A DNA stretch of 64,000 nt, from positions 4,588,001 through 4,652,000 of the forward strand of contig NZ_JAJJMM010000001.1 in assembly GCF_020905295.1 (NCBI RefSeq), given 5' to 3'. Shown here one piece after another: positions 42,483 to 52,319 of the stretch. The notes beneath the pieces are model-generated. The model did no database searches. It saw only the letters and a program-made list of their open reading frames with translations, and was not told where the DNA came from. The stretch comes from Flavobacterium piscisymbiosum. Lineage in GTDB: Bacteria; Bacteroidota; Bacteroidia; Flavobacteriales; Flavobacteriaceae. Positions within the stretch are counted from its first letter, which is position 1, and each line of letters starts with the position of its first letter. The translations under genes and the position numbers were made by a program.

Positions 42483-42998
42483 ATGACTTTAAAACTTGAA
42501 GATATAAAACAGAAAATAGAAATTTTCCATCGAAACGGACAAGTAATCAATGCTGTTTACTGGCTTTTAAAAAAGTATAATCTTAAAAATAAAAACCTAA
42601 AAGGATTCGAATTCAGAGAAAAAGCAAAGCCTGATTTTATCTTAATGACAACCGAAGGCGATTTCGGACATCCGCAAATTATACGAATTCCTGAAAACAC
42701 TTTCGAATTTCCATTAGAATTAATGCTTGTTTTAATTGCTCACGAAATGGTACACGTCAATCAAAAAACTCAAAAACCTTATGTTTTAGATAAAAATGAA
42801 AGAGAATGGCAAGCTTATTACGAAATGAATTTTCATACTCAGTTTCCGCAAATTCCTGAAATATCAAATTTTCACAAAAAATTCTTCGCCAACAAAGGTT
42901 TGGAATATTATAATCGAATGGGAGAAGGTTCTGAACTTCAAAAAAAGTATGCAGATCAGAAAAAGGAAGTCGAGAATTTAATTGCTTTTTTAAAATAA
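42483..42998 (+). CDS. small HEXXH protein, putative zinc metallopeptidase
   Basis: A 171-residue cytosolic-type protein without a signal peptide. The helix LMLVLIAHEMVHVNQ contains HEMVH at 87-91, a zincin active-site motif, and NEREWQAYYEMNF (about 105-117) offers Glu106 or Glu108 as third ligand. The size and E-W-Q-A-Y downstream motif resemble SprT/M48-like minimal peptidases, but I do not recognise a named family. A TATTTTTG box lies at 42471-42478, just before the start. It sits between two paralogous membrane protein genes and in the opposite direction. Confidence 0.7.
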   Translation: MTLKLEDIKQKIEIFHRNGQVINAVYWLLKKYNLKNKNLKGFEFREKAKPDFILMTTEGDFGHPQIIRIPENTFEFPLELMLVLIAHEMVHVNQKTQKPYVLDKNEREWQAYYEMNFHTQFPQIPEISNFHKKFFANKGLEYYNRMGEGSELQKKYADQKKEVENLIAFLK

Positions 42999-43014
42999 AT
43001 TTTCAAATTGCTAT

Positions 43015-43758
43015 TCAAATCAAATAATAAATAAGCCCAAAAACCACAATACAAAATAAAGCAGCCATAATCCTGATCAAATTTCGTTGACGATAATCAA
43101 TATTGTAGTTTTCCGGATCAATATAATGATTGGAGAAAATAATGGGATCTACCGTAATATCAGGTCGGTAATGAGCAACTCCTAATAAAAATGTTCTTAT
43201 TAACTCTAATCGATTTACATAAAACATAGCAAAAAAATGCCTTCCTAAAAAAGCATCGTTATGTACCGTTACCGTATTATCAATCAAAACAGGCCAATAA
43301 AACTGATCGTAAAATGATTTCATAGGTGTAACTGATGTAACATCATACTTAGGAGGTTCAAATACATGCGCAAGTTTTTCCCTTTTTGCAAAACTGCTCC
43401 ATTGTAAATCTTTAACCACTCTGTTATTAAATTTATTAAAATACAGAATTCCCTTTTCGTCGATTATAATACTGGTAGACATTTTTTTTCTGGAATAAAT
43501 CAGCAATACTGCTATACCGCATAAACCAATAAAAAATATAAGAAACAAAAAAACGGAAGCTATTACATCTAACCCTATTTCTTCTGAAGAACTAATAAGT
43601 AAAAAGACAATTCCTGCAACAAAAAAAAGCACAAAGAATACCCAAAATAACGCAAAGATAAAATTCAGCAATAACATTGGCTTTGAGATGATAGCCTTAA
43701 ATGGTGGAATTGATTTTTGTTGACTTAACATACTTTGATCTAAAAAAGGAATAATCAA
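43015..43758 (-). CDS. membrane protein of unknown function, paralogue B
   Basis: A 247-residue protein with helices at about 30-55, 62-88 and 228-246 and a soluble core, collinear with the protein at 41550 (shared HYRPD and YFN-F motifs). It is about 37 residues shorter, mostly in the N-terminus and near the centre. The two genes look like a tandem duplication that is now interrupted by the small HEXXH gene. Its stop lies 16 bases from that gene's stop. Function unknown. Confidence 0.7.
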   Translation of the reverse strand: MIIPFLDQSMLSQQKSIPPFKAIISKPMLLLNFIFALFWVFFVLFFVAGIVFLLISSSEEIGLDVIASVFLFLIFFIGLCGIAVLLIYSRKKMSTSIIIDEKGILYFNKFNNRVVKDLQWSSFAKREKLAHVFEPPKYDVTSVTPMKSFYDQFYWPVLIDNTVTVHNDAFLGRHFFAMFYVNRLELIRTFLLGVAHYRPDITVDPIIFSNHYIDPENYNIDYRQRNLIRIMAALFCIVVFGLIYYLI

Positions 43759-43779
43759 ATATACATATAACTGAAAAGA

Positions 43780-43813
43780 AAAACCCGCTTTCTATTTGTA
43801 GAAAGCGGGTTTT
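43780..43813. terminator. bidirectional hairpin upstream of paralogue B and downstream of the nucleoside permease gene
   Basis: A perfect 15-bp stem (aaaacccgctttcta at 43780-43794 / tagaaagcgggtttt at 43799-43813) with a tttg loop. It lies just past the stop of the minus-strand permease gene and has A/T runs on both sides. Confidence 0.88.
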
Positions 43814-43830
43814 AAATATATAATAAGTCA

Positions 43831-45207
43831 TTAATGACTCAAATTCTCTATTTCTTTAGGATCGTGTTTGTGTTTGAATAAAACAGCAAAAGCAATTGCG
43901 ATAACCAATGCATAAGCCGCAAACGACAACCAGATCGTATGCCAGTCCTTCATCAAAATTGGATTGGTAAAAATTCCGTCTGTTGAAACTGAATTTCCCT
44001 GACTTTTTACAAAATCTAACATTTTAGAATTTGTTGCATCGGTTTGTAAAAATCCTGCTAATTCACTTGTATTGCTAAATGATTTTGTAAAAAAACGATC
44101 AATTGCCCAACCCGAAGTTAAACTTCCTAAAACAGCCCCTACTCCATTGGTCATCATCATAAATAATCCTTGAGCTGATGAACGTATTTTAGAATCGGTA
44201 TTGCTTTCTACGAATAAAGAACCTGAGATATTAAAGAAATCAAATGCCATTCCGTAAACAATACAAGACATAATAATCATCCATAAGCCACCTACAGGAT
44301 CTCCAAAAGCAAATAATCCAAAACGTAATACCCAAGCGAGCATACTAATCAACATTACTTGTTTGATTCCAAAACGTCTTAAGAAAAACGGAATTGCCAA
44401 AATAAATAAAGTTTCAGATACCTGAGAGATCGACATAATAATAGTCGAATACTCAATTACGAAAGAATCAGCATATTTAGGAAAATGTTTAAATTCATCC
44501 AAAAAGACATCTCCGTAAGCATTTGTTAATTGTAATGCACCTCCTAAAAACATAGAAAACACAAAAAACAAAGCCATTTTGTAATTTCCAAAAAGTTTAA
44601 AAGCTTCTAAACCTAAAGTTTCTGTTAATGTAGCATCTTCTTTGGTAAGGCGTTGTGGCTTACATTTAGGCAATGTAAACGCATAAATCCCAAGAATTAA
44701 GGCTCCAACCCCAGCAATATAAAACTGATATTCAGTCGCCTTGCTTCCACTTAAATTAGTGATCCACATTGCAGCGATAAAACCAATAGTTCCCCAAACA
44801 CGAATAGGCGGGAAATCTTTTACTATGTTTTTATCATTTAACTTAAGCGAGGTGTATGAAATAGAATTACTTAAAGCAATTGTTGGCATATAACAACACA
44901 TTGCAGCAAACATTACATATATAAAATTATCCGGTGTGGTTACCTGTGCAATACCAAATAAAACTAAAGCGTAAATTATATGCAAAAAACCATATAACTT
45001 TTCAGCATTTACCCATCTGTCAGCAATGATCCCGGTAAGTGTTGGCATGAATAAAGAAGCAATTCCCATGGTTCCGAAGACAAGACCAAATTGGGTTCCT
45101 TCCCAATTTTTAGTTCCAAACCAATAATTTCCAATTGTTATAAGCCAGGCTCCCCAAACAAAAAATTGAAGAAAGCTCATTATAATCAACCTGTTTTTAA
45201 TTCCCAT
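43831..45207 (-). CDS. nucleoside:proton symporter-like MFS permease (NupG type)
   Basis: A 458-residue inner-membrane protein with about 12 helices of the nucleoside:H+ symporter (NHS) branch of the MFS. It starts IKNRLIIMSFLQFFVWGAWLITIGNYWF, close to NupG/XapB. The motif GTMGIASLFMPTLTGIIADRWVNAEKL (about 45-71) corresponds to the first cytoplasmic loop. The segment FDFFNISGSLFVE (about 318-330) is also conserved. The substrates are probably nucleosides. It is the last gene of the porQ-ldt-hyp-cmk run on the minus strand, 70 bases after cmk, and a terminator follows. Confidence 0.9.
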   Translation of the reverse strand: MGIKNRLIIMSFLQFFVWGAWLITIGNYWFGTKNWEGTQFGLVFGTMGIASLFMPTLTGIIADRWVNAEKLYGFLHIIYALVLFGIAQVTTPDNFIYVMFAAMCCYMPTIALSNSISYTSLKLNDKNIVKDFPPIRVWGTIGFIAAMWITNLSGSKATEYQFYIAGVGALILGIYAFTLPKCKPQRLTKEDATLTETLGLEAFKLFGNYKMALFFVFSMFLGGALQLTNAYGDVFLDEFKHFPKYADSFVIEYSTIIMSISQVSETLFILAIPFFLRRFGIKQVMLISMLAWVLRFGLFAFGDPVGGLWMIIMSCIVYGMAFDFFNISGSLFVESNTDSKIRSSAQGLFMMMTNGVGAVLGSLTSGWAIDRFFTKSFSNTSELAGFLQTDATNSKMLDFVKSQGNSVSTDGIFTNPILMKDWHTIWLSFAAYALVIAIAFAVLFKHKHDPKEIENLSH

Positions 45208-45277
45208 ATGATGAAATTGTCTTTAGAATAATAAATGAAGCGGTAAAACTACCATTAAAATAAATATCTACAAAAAT

Positions 45278-45970
45278 TTAATTCGTTTTTACGACATCAT
45301 TTACTAATTCTAAAACAGCATCAAATTGTTCTTCTCTGCTTAAGTAAGAATTATCTATTTCTATGGCGTCATCTGCAATCACCAAAGGAGAATCTTCACG
45401 ATGTGTATCGATATGATCTCTTTCGACTACATTTTTCAAAACATCTTCGTAAGATACATTATCGCCTTTTTGCTGCAATTCGTCAAAACGCCTTTGTGCA
45501 CGGGTTTCGGCACTTGCAGTCATAAATATTTTAAGTTCGGCATTCGGGAAAACAACTGTTCCTATATCCCTTCCGTCCATTACAATTGCTGCATTTTTTC
45601 CCATTTCCTGTTGTTGTTCTACTAATTTAGAACGTACCTCAGAAACTTCTGCTACTTTACTTACAAAATTAGAAACTTCAATAGTTCTGATTTGTTTTTC
45701 GACGTTCTCACCATTCAGGAACATTTCACCAAAACCTAAATCTGGATTAAACTTAAATTCTAACTGAATTTTAGGCAATGCTTCTTTTAAAGCATTTTTA
45801 TCAAAAAAATCAGCTCCTATAAACTTATTTTGCATTGCAAAATAGGCAACTGCACGATACATCGCTCCGGTATCTACATAAACATATTCAAGCTCTTTTG
45901 CTAATTGTTTTGCTAAAGTGCTTTTTCCTGTTGATGAGAATCCATCAATAGCAATGGTAATTTTTTTCAT
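45278..45970 (-). CDS. cmk: cytidylate kinase
   Basis: A 230-residue enzyme that phosphorylates CMP/dCMP to the diphosphates with ATP. The P-loop GFSSTGKST lies at residues 10-18, followed by LEYVYVDTGAMYRAV (about 27-41), which positions the nucleotide monophosphate. MDGRDIGTVVFPNAELKIF (about 132-150) and RAQRRFDE close the active site. The length is normal (E. coli 227). It starts 17 bases after the small exported protein gene. The cmk-porQ neighbourhood is conserved in Bacteroidota. Confidence 0.96.
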   Translation of the reverse strand: MKKITIAIDGFSSTGKSTLAKQLAKELEYVYVDTGAMYRAVAYFAMQNKFIGADFFDKNALKEALPKIQLEFKFNPDLGFGEMFLNGENVEKQIRTIEVSNFVSKVAEVSEVRSKLVEQQQEMGKNAAIVMDGRDIGTVVFPNAELKIFMTASAETRAQRRFDELQQKGDNVSYEDVLKNVVERDHIDTHREDSPLVIADDAIEIDNSYLSREEQFDAVLELVNDVVKTN

Positions 45971-45987
45971 TTTTGTTTTTTAATTTA

Positions 45988-46500
45988 TTATTGTGGTGCC
46001 GGAGGCGGCTCTTCATTAGAATCTGTTTTTTTAACCTTTTTAGATTTATTTGACTTGCAGGCCTTTACTATTTTTAGTTTTTTAAATTCTGATTCTACAA
46101 TTGCATCATGATTATACTTTATACTTAATTCGTCCTCAACATTAACAAAATAAACAAATTTAATATTTAAGGTATATTCATTAATTTTTGTAATGATACG
46201 TTTTAAAGTAACACCTTGCATTTCTGAATAAATTTCCAACGATTCATTCTCTTTGTTGTAAAGAACTTTTTCAATCTTATATTTTTCGACTTTTCCATAG
46301 GCCCCATCGTTGGCAAGAAACTCTATTTCATTAAATTTAAACCAAAGTGGTCTGCAATAATTATAAAACACAAAATTATTATTCTCTTTTTTGATATAAT
46401 ACCAATTTTTATCGGAATACATCTTCATCGCACTTTTTAAATCATTCTGCGAATATAAAACACTATTGAGCAGAAGTAAAAATAAAATATAGTATTTCAT
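45988..46500 (-). CDS. exported protein of unknown function with Lys-rich C-terminus
   Basis: A 170-residue protein with a signal peptide (to about residue 19, LYSQ). The mature part is mainly beta (NWYYIKKENNNFVFYNYCRPLWFKFNEIEF ... GVTLKRIITKINEYTLNIKFVYFV), like a small calycin-type or lipoprotein domain. The tail KSNKSKKVKKTDSNEEPPPAPQ is low complexity. No family is recognised. It lies between the L,D-transpeptidase and cmk genes in an apparent operon. Confidence 0.65.
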   Translation of the reverse strand: MKYYILFLLLLNSVLYSQNDLKSAMKMYSDKNWYYIKKENNNFVFYNYCRPLWFKFNEIEFLANDGAYGKVEKYKIEKVLYNKENESLEIYSEMQGVTLKRIITKINEYTLNIKFVYFVNVEDELSIKYNHDAIVESEFKKLKIVKACKSNKSKKVKKTDSNEEPPPAPQ

Positions 46501-46620
46501 GAAATTTTAATGAGAGAAGATTTAAAACAAGCGCAAAAAAAATTATCAGTAAAAAAATATTTACTGATAATAATATTATTCAATGTAAAGTTTGTTTTTT
46601 ATTATTGGTTAAACCCGTTT

Positions 46621-47220
46621 TCAATAATAAACATCCAAAATAATCTTAGATTTTGAAGTATCGATTATTTTTTCAATTCTTTTAAAGAATTGTTCGTTTA
46701 CCATTGGGCATCCGTGACTATTACTGATGTAGTAATCCTGCTCATCATAAGGAACAGCTGAATAATAATGTAAAACGATAGCTCTCTTTAAAGCATTATT
46801 ATTGGTCTCGTCTAAACCATTTAATTTATATGATTTTCCAAATCCTCCTTTATAGCATTTTTCGATAGAATATCTTCCTAATGCAGTGCAATTTGAGTTT
46901 GGTTCATTACTGAATTTTAAACTGCCTTTAACTCCGGTTTCAGATCCGGAACCATGAGCAACAAGACCCTGATCTAAAATTTTATTGTTTACCAAGTCAT
47001 AAACAAAAAAGCGATTTTTACCTGATGGTATTCTCATGTCTACAAAAAAAGCAATTTTAGTATTGTATTTAGGATCAATACTAATCATGTTTTTTATCTC
47101 ACCTATTCTGATATTCATTCTCTCTACTTCAAGAGTAGACATAACTTCTTTTTTATAGTAGTGCTTTGTACCCGTAAAAAACCCTACAGTCATGAACAAA
47201 AACAAACTGAATATTTTCAT
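46621..47220 (-). CDS. murein L,D-transpeptidase catalytic-domain protein
   Basis: A 199-residue periplasmic protein of the PF13645 (YkuD-like) type with an N-terminal hydrophobic signal segment. The catalytic motif SHGCPM lies at 168-173 (nucleophile Cys171), with His151 in LHYYSAVPYDEQDYYIS as a conserved upstream residue. Such enzymes cross-link meso-diaminopimelate residues of peptidoglycan or anchor proteins. It starts 4 bases after the porQ stop on the same strand. Functional link to T9SS is not implied by the sequence, but co-transcription is likely. Confidence 0.88.
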   Translation of the reverse strand: MKIFSLFLFMTVGFFTGTKHYYKKEVMSTLEVERMNIRIGEIKNMISIDPKYNTKIAFFVDMRIPSGKNRFFVYDLVNNKILDQGLVAHGSGSETGVKGSLKFSNEPNSNCTALGRYSIEKCYKGGFGKSYKLNGLDETNNNALKRAIVLHYYSAVPYDEQDYYISNSHGCPMVNEQFFKRIEKIIDTSKSKIILDVYY

Positions 47221-47224
47221 ATAG

Positions 47225-48244
47225 TTATTGCAAATTTAAAATTAGACCAAAAAGACTTGTATTAGCTGCCAATGTATATCTTGAGTACGAATAATTAAAC
47301 TTTAACTTATTCATTTTTAAACCAAACCCTAATGAGATTCCTGAAAAATTACGTTGTTCATCAATTCTTAATTCCTCTCCTCTTCTAAAATTATATCCTA
47401 AACGAAAATTAAATGCCTTTTGAGGAAAAAGTTCCAATCCAAGAATAACATGTCGTAAAGCATTATTTACAAACGAAACTTTCTCATTACTTGTTGATCC
47501 GTCAATATTGGTTTCGCCACGAACGGGATTCGAAAAAGAGATGTTCCATTGTTGCAAATTCTCTAAAGTAAGATACCAACGAATAGGTACATGTTCTAAT
47601 TCTTGCGAAACACCAGCGATGATTTCAAAGGGCAAATTCTCTTGTATTCCTGAATAAGTAGTAAACTGTGTTCCTATATTTCGAAATACTAGGGCCAAAT
47701 TTACATTATTTTTTTGAATTTCATACATAATTCCCACATCAATTGCACCACCTATCGAATTATAACTTTCTAAGGTCGAAGTTATTAACTTAGCATTAGC
47801 TCCGATATGTAAGTCTGTAAAAGGAATATTATAAGCGTAACCCAAGGAAAGAGCACCTTCGCTCCCTGTAAAATCTGATGTTGCCTGGCCATTTTCGTCA
47901 TAACCATCAAACGAACCATAGTTAATATAACTTATTCCGGCGTAAAATGTTTGCACATGCCGATCGTAAGTATAAGCGTAAGAAGCTGTTCCGTAAGAAG
48001 CTTCTCCGTAGTAATTACCATAATTCATTGCAAGGTGATTGTCCATATCTTCGTTTAAAGCTGCTGGATTAGACATCGCCTGATTGACATCTTCATCATA
48101 AATCGTTATATTTTTCCCGCCTAACGCTGCCTGCCTTGGTGACGTCGTTAAATTAAGAAATTGATAAGTGTAACGCCCTCCTATTTGTCCGAACGAAACG
48201 GAACAAATTAACATAAATAAAAGTAAAACGAATCGTTTCAACAT
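47225..48244 (-). CDS. porQ: type IX secretion system protein PorQ
   Basis: A 339-residue outer-membrane beta-barrel protein with a signal peptide (to about residue 19, VSFGQ). Alternating strands with YTYQFLNLTTSPRQAALGGKNITI at the start, NPAALNEDMDNHLAMNYGNYYG, and an end with YNFRRGEELRIDEQRNFSGISLGFGLKMNKLKFNYSYSRY are typical of PorQ/PorV-family barrels. PorQ and PorZ form the attachment complex that couples T9SS cargo to A-LPS. PorQ is found only in Bacteroidota with T9SS, so the organism probably secretes through it. Other por genes are not in the window. Confidence 0.93.
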   Translation of the reverse strand: MLKRFVLLLFMLICSVSFGQIGGRYTYQFLNLTTSPRQAALGGKNITIYDEDVNQAMSNPAALNEDMDNHLAMNYGNYYGEASYGTASYAYTYDRHVQTFYAGISYINYGSFDGYDENGQATSDFTGSEGALSLGYAYNIPFTDLHIGANAKLITSTLESYNSIGGAIDVGIMYEIQKNNVNLALVFRNIGTQFTTYSGIQENLPFEIIAGVSQELEHVPIRWYLTLENLQQWNISFSNPVRGETNIDGSTSNEKVSFVNNALRHVILGLELFPQKAFNFRLGYNFRRGEELRIDEQRNFSGISLGFGLKMNKLKFNYSYSRYTLAANTSLFGLILNLQ

Positions 48245-48332
48245 GCTTTTGGGGCGAATCCTATATGGGAATAACGCAACTGCGAAGATAAAATTATATA
48301 ACTTATAAAAAATAAATAAATTTAAATATCAA

Positions 48333-48385
48333 TAAAAAAAATCCAAATTCCAAAACTGCGTTAATCAGATTGGAATTTGGATTTT
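48333..48385 (-). terminator. lon terminator
   Basis: A 15-bp perfect stem (48338-48352 / 48371-48385, arms with aatccaaattcca / tggaatttggatt) preceded on the plus strand by a run of A, which reads as T on the minus strand. It belongs to the same hairpin family as those at 15481 and 29894. Confidence 0.85.
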
Positions 48386-48413
48386 AAAATATTGGAATTT
48401 ACAATTGAAATTT

Positions 48414-50867
48414 TTATTTCAATTGTTTTGCGTTTTTCACACTTTGATCTGTCAAAGCCAAGGCTAATACTTCGCTCATTTCTTTTACATAATGAAAAGT
48501 CAGGCCTTCTAAATATTCTGCTTTGATTTCATCAATGTCGCTTTTGTTTTCGTGACATAAAATGATTTCTTTAATATTCGCTCTTTTTGCTGCTAAGATT
48601 TTTTCTTTGATTCCGCCAACTGGTAAAACTTTTCCTCGAAGCGTAATTTCACCTGTCATAGCCAAGCTTTTCTTTACTTTCTTTTGAGTCAATAAAGAAA
48701 CCAAAGAAGTCAACATTGCAATACCGGCACTTGGCCCGTCTTTTGGTGTAGCACCTTCAGGAACGTGTAAGTGAATATTGTATTTTTGAAACAATGCTAC
48801 ATCCAATCCTAATTTCTTAGCATTTGCTTTAATATATTCTAAAGCAATTGTAGCTGATTCTTTCATTACTGTACCTAAATTTCCTGTAATGGTCAATGAA
48901 CCTTTACCTTCAGAAATTAAGGATTCTATAAACAAAATATCTCCGCCAACACTTGTCCATGCTAATCCTGTCACAACTCCTGCAATATCGTTGTTTTCGT
49001 ATTTATCACGCTCTAATCTTGGTACACCCAAAACTTTTACGATATCTTCGTCAGTTACTTTTTTATTGTACTCCTCTTCCATCGCTACAGATTTTGCTGC
49101 ATTACGAATCACCTGCGCAATTTTAGTTTCTAAGTTACGAACGCCAGATTCACGTGTATAACCTTCTACTATTTTTTCTAATTGTTTTTTACCAATCGTT
49201 AAATCTTTAGCTGTTAATCCGTGTGCTTCAAGTTGTTTAGGAAAAAGGTGTCTTTTTGCAATTTCTACTTTTTCTTCAATTGTATAACCTGACATCTTAA
49301 TTACTTCCATTCTGTCACGCAAAGCAGGCTGAATAGTCGCCATATTGTTAGATGTCGCGATAAACATTACTTTAGATAAATCATAACCCATTTCAAGGAA
49401 ATTGTCATAAAAAGCATTGTTTTGTTCCGGATCTAAAACTTCTAATAAAGCTGAAGACGGATCACCACTATTTCCACTCGAAAGTTTGTCAATCTCATCT
49501 AAAATAAAAACAGGATTTGATGTTCCGGCTTTCTTTAAACTCTGAATAATTCTTCCTGGCATTGCACCAATATACGTTTTTCTATGCCCGCGAATTTCTG
49601 CTTCGTCACGTAATCCACCTAACGAAATACGCACATATTCACGACCTAAAGCTTCTGCAACCGAACGTCCGATAGATGTTTTACCAACTCCCGGAGGACC
49701 TGTTAAACATATAATAGGCGATTTCATATCGTTACGAAGTTTCAATACAGCCAAATGTTCGATCATTCTTTTCTTAACTTCTTCAAGTCCAAAATGATCT
49801 TTATCTAATATTTTCTGAGCATGTTTCAAGTCAAATTTATCTTTAGAATATTCGCCCCAAGGCAATTCTAAAAACAACTCTAAATAATTACGCTGAATTC
49901 CAAAATCTGGTGATTGCGGGTTCATTCTGCGCATTTTAGACAATTCTTTTTCGAAATGTTTCTGCGTTTTTTCGTCCCATTTTTTGGTTTTCGCTTTCAG
50001 TCCCATTTCGTCCATTTCCTCTTCTTGCGAAACGCCTCCCAGTTCTTCCTGAATGGTTTTCATTTGCTGATGAAGGAAATATTCACGTTGCTGCTGGTCT
50101 AAATCAAAACGAACTTTTGACTGAATGTCATTCTTCAATTCTAACTTTTGCAGCTCAACGTTCATATAACGCAAGGTTTCAAGCGCTCTGTCTTTTAATC
50201 CGTTTATCGATAATAAGCCTTGTTTTTCTTTTACCGACAAATTCATATTCGAAGAAACGAAATTGATCAAAAACGACTGGCTTTCAATGTTTTTAATCGC
50301 AAAAGTAGCTTCTGAAGGAATGTTTGGACTTTCCTTTATAATTTGAATGGCCAATTCTTTGACAGAATCTAAAATAGCTGTAAATTCAGTGTCATTTTCT
50401 TCAGGACGGTCTTCTGAAACTTCTTTGATTGCTGCAGTAATATAAGGATCTTCTGAAACAACTTCATCAATTTCAAAACGTTTTTTTCCTTGTAAAATAA
50501 CGGTAACATTTCCGTCAGGCATTTTTAAAACGCGTAGAATTCTGGCTACAGTTCCTATTTTATGAATATCATCTTTCGATGGATCTTCGTCTTCTTCATT
50601 AATTTGAGAAACTACTCCAATGATTTTTCCGCCGGCATTAGCATCGTTTATTAATTTAATCGATTTGTCTCTTCCTGCAGAAATAGGAATAACAACTCCC
50701 GGAAATAAAACAGTATTACGTAAAGGCAAAATAGGTAATGAAAGCGGAAGCTCCTCATTGTTCATTTCCTCTTCGTCTTCTGGAGTTAATAATGGAATCA
50801 ATTCTGCTTCTGAATCAAATTCTTGAAGTGACAGATTGTCAATTGTGAGTATTTTATGGTTTGACAT
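48414..50867 (-). CDS. lon: ATP-dependent protease Lon
   Basis: An 817-residue cytosolic protease of the LonA type. The N-terminal LAN domain (about 45-250) starts [23 protein letters not shown]. The AAA+ module has Walker A GPPGVGKT (about 385-392) and Walker [10 protein letters not shown] (about 449-457). The C-terminal protease has the catalytic Ser-Lys pair, with the Ser in [11 protein letters not shown] and the Lys in the following [12 protein letters not shown] segment. A short acidic N-terminal extension ([10 protein letters not shown]) precedes the LAN domain. A possible -7 box TACATTTG lies 46-53 bases upstream. Monocistronic. Confidence 0.97.
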   Translation of the reverse strand: MSNHKILTIDNLSLQEFDSEAELIPLLTPEDEEEMNNEELPLSLPILPLRNTVLFPGVVIPISAGRDKSIKLINDANAGGKIIGVVSQINEEDEDPSKDDIHKIGTVARILRVLKMPDGNVTVILQGKKRFEIDEVVSEDPYITAAIKEVSEDRPEENDTEFTAILDSVKELAIQIIKESPNIPSEATFAIKNIESQSFLINFVSSNMNLSVKEKQGLLSINGLKDRALETLRYMNVELQKLELKNDIQSKVRFDLDQQQREYFLHQQMKTIQEELGGVSQEEEMDEMGLKAKTKKWDEKTQKHFEKELSKMRRMNPQSPDFGIQRNYLELFLELPWGEYSKDKFDLKHAQKILDKDHFGLEEVKKRMIEHLAVLKLRNDMKSPIICLTGPPGVGKTSIGRSVAEALGREYVRISLGGLRDEAEIRGHRKTYIGAMPGRIIQSLKKAGTSNPVFILDEIDKLSSGNSGDPSSALLEVLDPEQNNAFYDNFLEMGYDLSKVMFIATSNNMATIQPALRDRMEVIKMSGYTIEEKVEIAKRHLFPKQLEAHGLTAKDLTIGKKQLEKIVEGYTRESGVRNLETKIAQVIRNAAKSVAMEEEYNKKVTDEDIVKVLGVPRLERDKYENNDIAGVVTGLAWTSVGGDILFIESLISEGKGSLTITGNLGTVMKESATIALEYIKANAKKLGLDVALFQKYNIHLHVPEGATPKDGPSAGIAMLTSLVSLLTQKKVKKSLAMTGEITLRGKVLPVGGIKEKILAAKRANIKEIILCHENKSDIDEIKAEYLEGLTFHYVKEMSEVLALALTDQSVKNAKQLK

Positions 50868-50912
50868 AATAGTATATAAGTCGTTTTGTCATTAAAATTT
50901 TAGTACTAACTG

Positions 50913-50920
50913 CAAATGTA
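50913..50920 (-). promoter_or_regulatory. candidate -7 box of lon
   Basis: On the minus strand TACATTTG matches TAnnTTTG and lies about 46 bases upstream of the start. No good TTTG is found 19-20 bases further upstream. Confidence 0.45.
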
Positions 50921-51072
50921 GTCTTAGATTCATTAATTTGTAATAAAAATATTCTAAGCGCTTCATTTACAAGATAGATCGTTAAAATAGACAATCACTA
51001 TGCCAAAATGAACTATGATTTATCTATTTTAGATAGCCAATCTAGTAAAATCAAATTGTACTACCAAAAAAA

Positions 51073-51094
51073 AAATCCACCCAAAGGCGGATTT
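51073..51094 (-). terminator. terminator of the DUF6252-type lipoprotein gene
   Basis: The stem aaatccacc / ggcggattt has one A-C mismatch and a small loop, with a run of A on its left that gives a T tract on the minus strand. It lies 23 bases beyond the stop. Confidence 0.7.
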
Positions 51095-51116
51095 AATGTC
51101 TTTAGTGTTTTTATTA

Positions 51117-52124
51117 TTACAGATCCTCAGTATTTATACCAAAAGACCCTGTAATTGTTTTTTTCTTACCAGTAGTAAAATTACTAACAACGAAATTAAA
51201 AGTACCTTCTATTTTTGTTGCTGTTTTTGAAGTAATGGTTAGCGAACCTGATTCGGTGGTATACAAAAGGTCATCTAAAGTACAAGATGCATTCGCAACA
51301 TTTACAAGTTCCTCTCCGCCTCCATTCAATGTAACACTCGAAGCCTGATATGTTCCAACACCATATGATTTACTAACGCCTATACGAACACTATCCTCAT
51401 TACCTCCATTCTTTGCTCCTACTATGCTAAAATACGGATAAACACCACTTGAACTTACACTAGCCACATCAATATCGTTTTCAACAAAGTCAACGCCATC
51501 TATTTTTGCATTTAAAAAACCGTCAGACTCTTCAACAGGTGCGGTTTCTGTATAAGGTATATTCGTAAAAGAACCATTAGTAATTATCTTGGTTTCGGTT
51601 TTATCATCACCTAAATCTCTAAAACCTGTAAATTGAAATGTTCCTGAAATAGTTTTTTTAGTTTTATCTACTGCTGTAATGGTCACAATTGCCGTATCAG
51701 TGTAATTTTTAACTCCAAAAAATTCTGCAACTTCATTTGATGCGCTTATAAATGGATTTTCAGTATCTACTGAGCCATAAGACAGGACAAATTTTTCACC
51801 GTCATCTTTACTATTTGCCCATGTATAAGTTCCTACTTTATTACTTGGTAAAGTTATCTGAATTAAATCTTTATTTGATGTTCTAATTCCTGCAATGAGT
51901 ACAAAATTATCTGTTACAATGGCGCTTGAACCATTAGCAACAAAGGCATTTCCTCCCACGGTTGCCTTAAAAACTCCTGTACCGGCTGGATTATTTCCGT
52001 TTCCGTTACCAGCCTCCTGATTGCCATTATTATAATTTAGCCCATCCTCAAAGTCTTTAGTACAAGAAGTAAAAGATATTCCCAAAGCAAAAAGCAAAAG
52101 AAATAAAATGTAATTTTTTTTCAT
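51117..52124 (-). CDS. DUF6252-type lipoprotein with two internal repeats
   Basis: A 335-residue lipoprotein: signal peptide with lipobox FTSC (Cys21). After a Gly/Asn-rich linker come two homologous beta-rich domains (about 50-185 and 200-332), each beginning with a KA-V/I-G/D-G-x-x-F segment (FKATVGGNAFVAN; LNAKIDGVDFVEN) and ending with a KTISGTF or TKIEGTF strand. Such proteins are frequent in Bacteroidota and are thought to sit on the outer membrane. Function unknown. Its promoter region of 195 bases separates it from the divergent sigma factor gene. Confidence 0.85.
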   Translation of the reverse strand: MKKNYILFLLLFALGISFTSCTKDFEDGLNYNNGNQEAGNGNGNNPAGTGVFKATVGGNAFVANGSSAIVTDNFVLIAGIRTSNKDLIQITLPSNKVGTYTWANSKDDGEKFVLSYGSVDTENPFISASNEVAEFFGVKNYTDTAIVTITAVDKTKKTISGTFQFTGFRDLGDDKTETKIITNGSFTNIPYTETAPVEESDGFLNAKIDGVDFVENDIDVASVSSSGVYPYFSIVGAKNGGNEDSVRIGVSKSYGVGTYQASSVTLNGGGEELVNVANASCTLDDLLYTTESGSLTITSKTATKIEGTFNFVVSNFTTGKKKTITGSFGINTEDL

Positions 52125-52319
52125 GAATTCTTTATTTTAATACAAAATTTAATTTTTGCTAAAACTAACTAAAAATCTTACACAAAACATTACTTTCAAC
52201 TATAATTTTTGACATAATGAGATTATTACACTTATTTTCAAAAAAAATAAATTTATTTTTAGCAAAAGTGTAACAAACTAAAAAAAGCACCGTCCTTATT
52301 AAAAACTAGCAACCATTAC

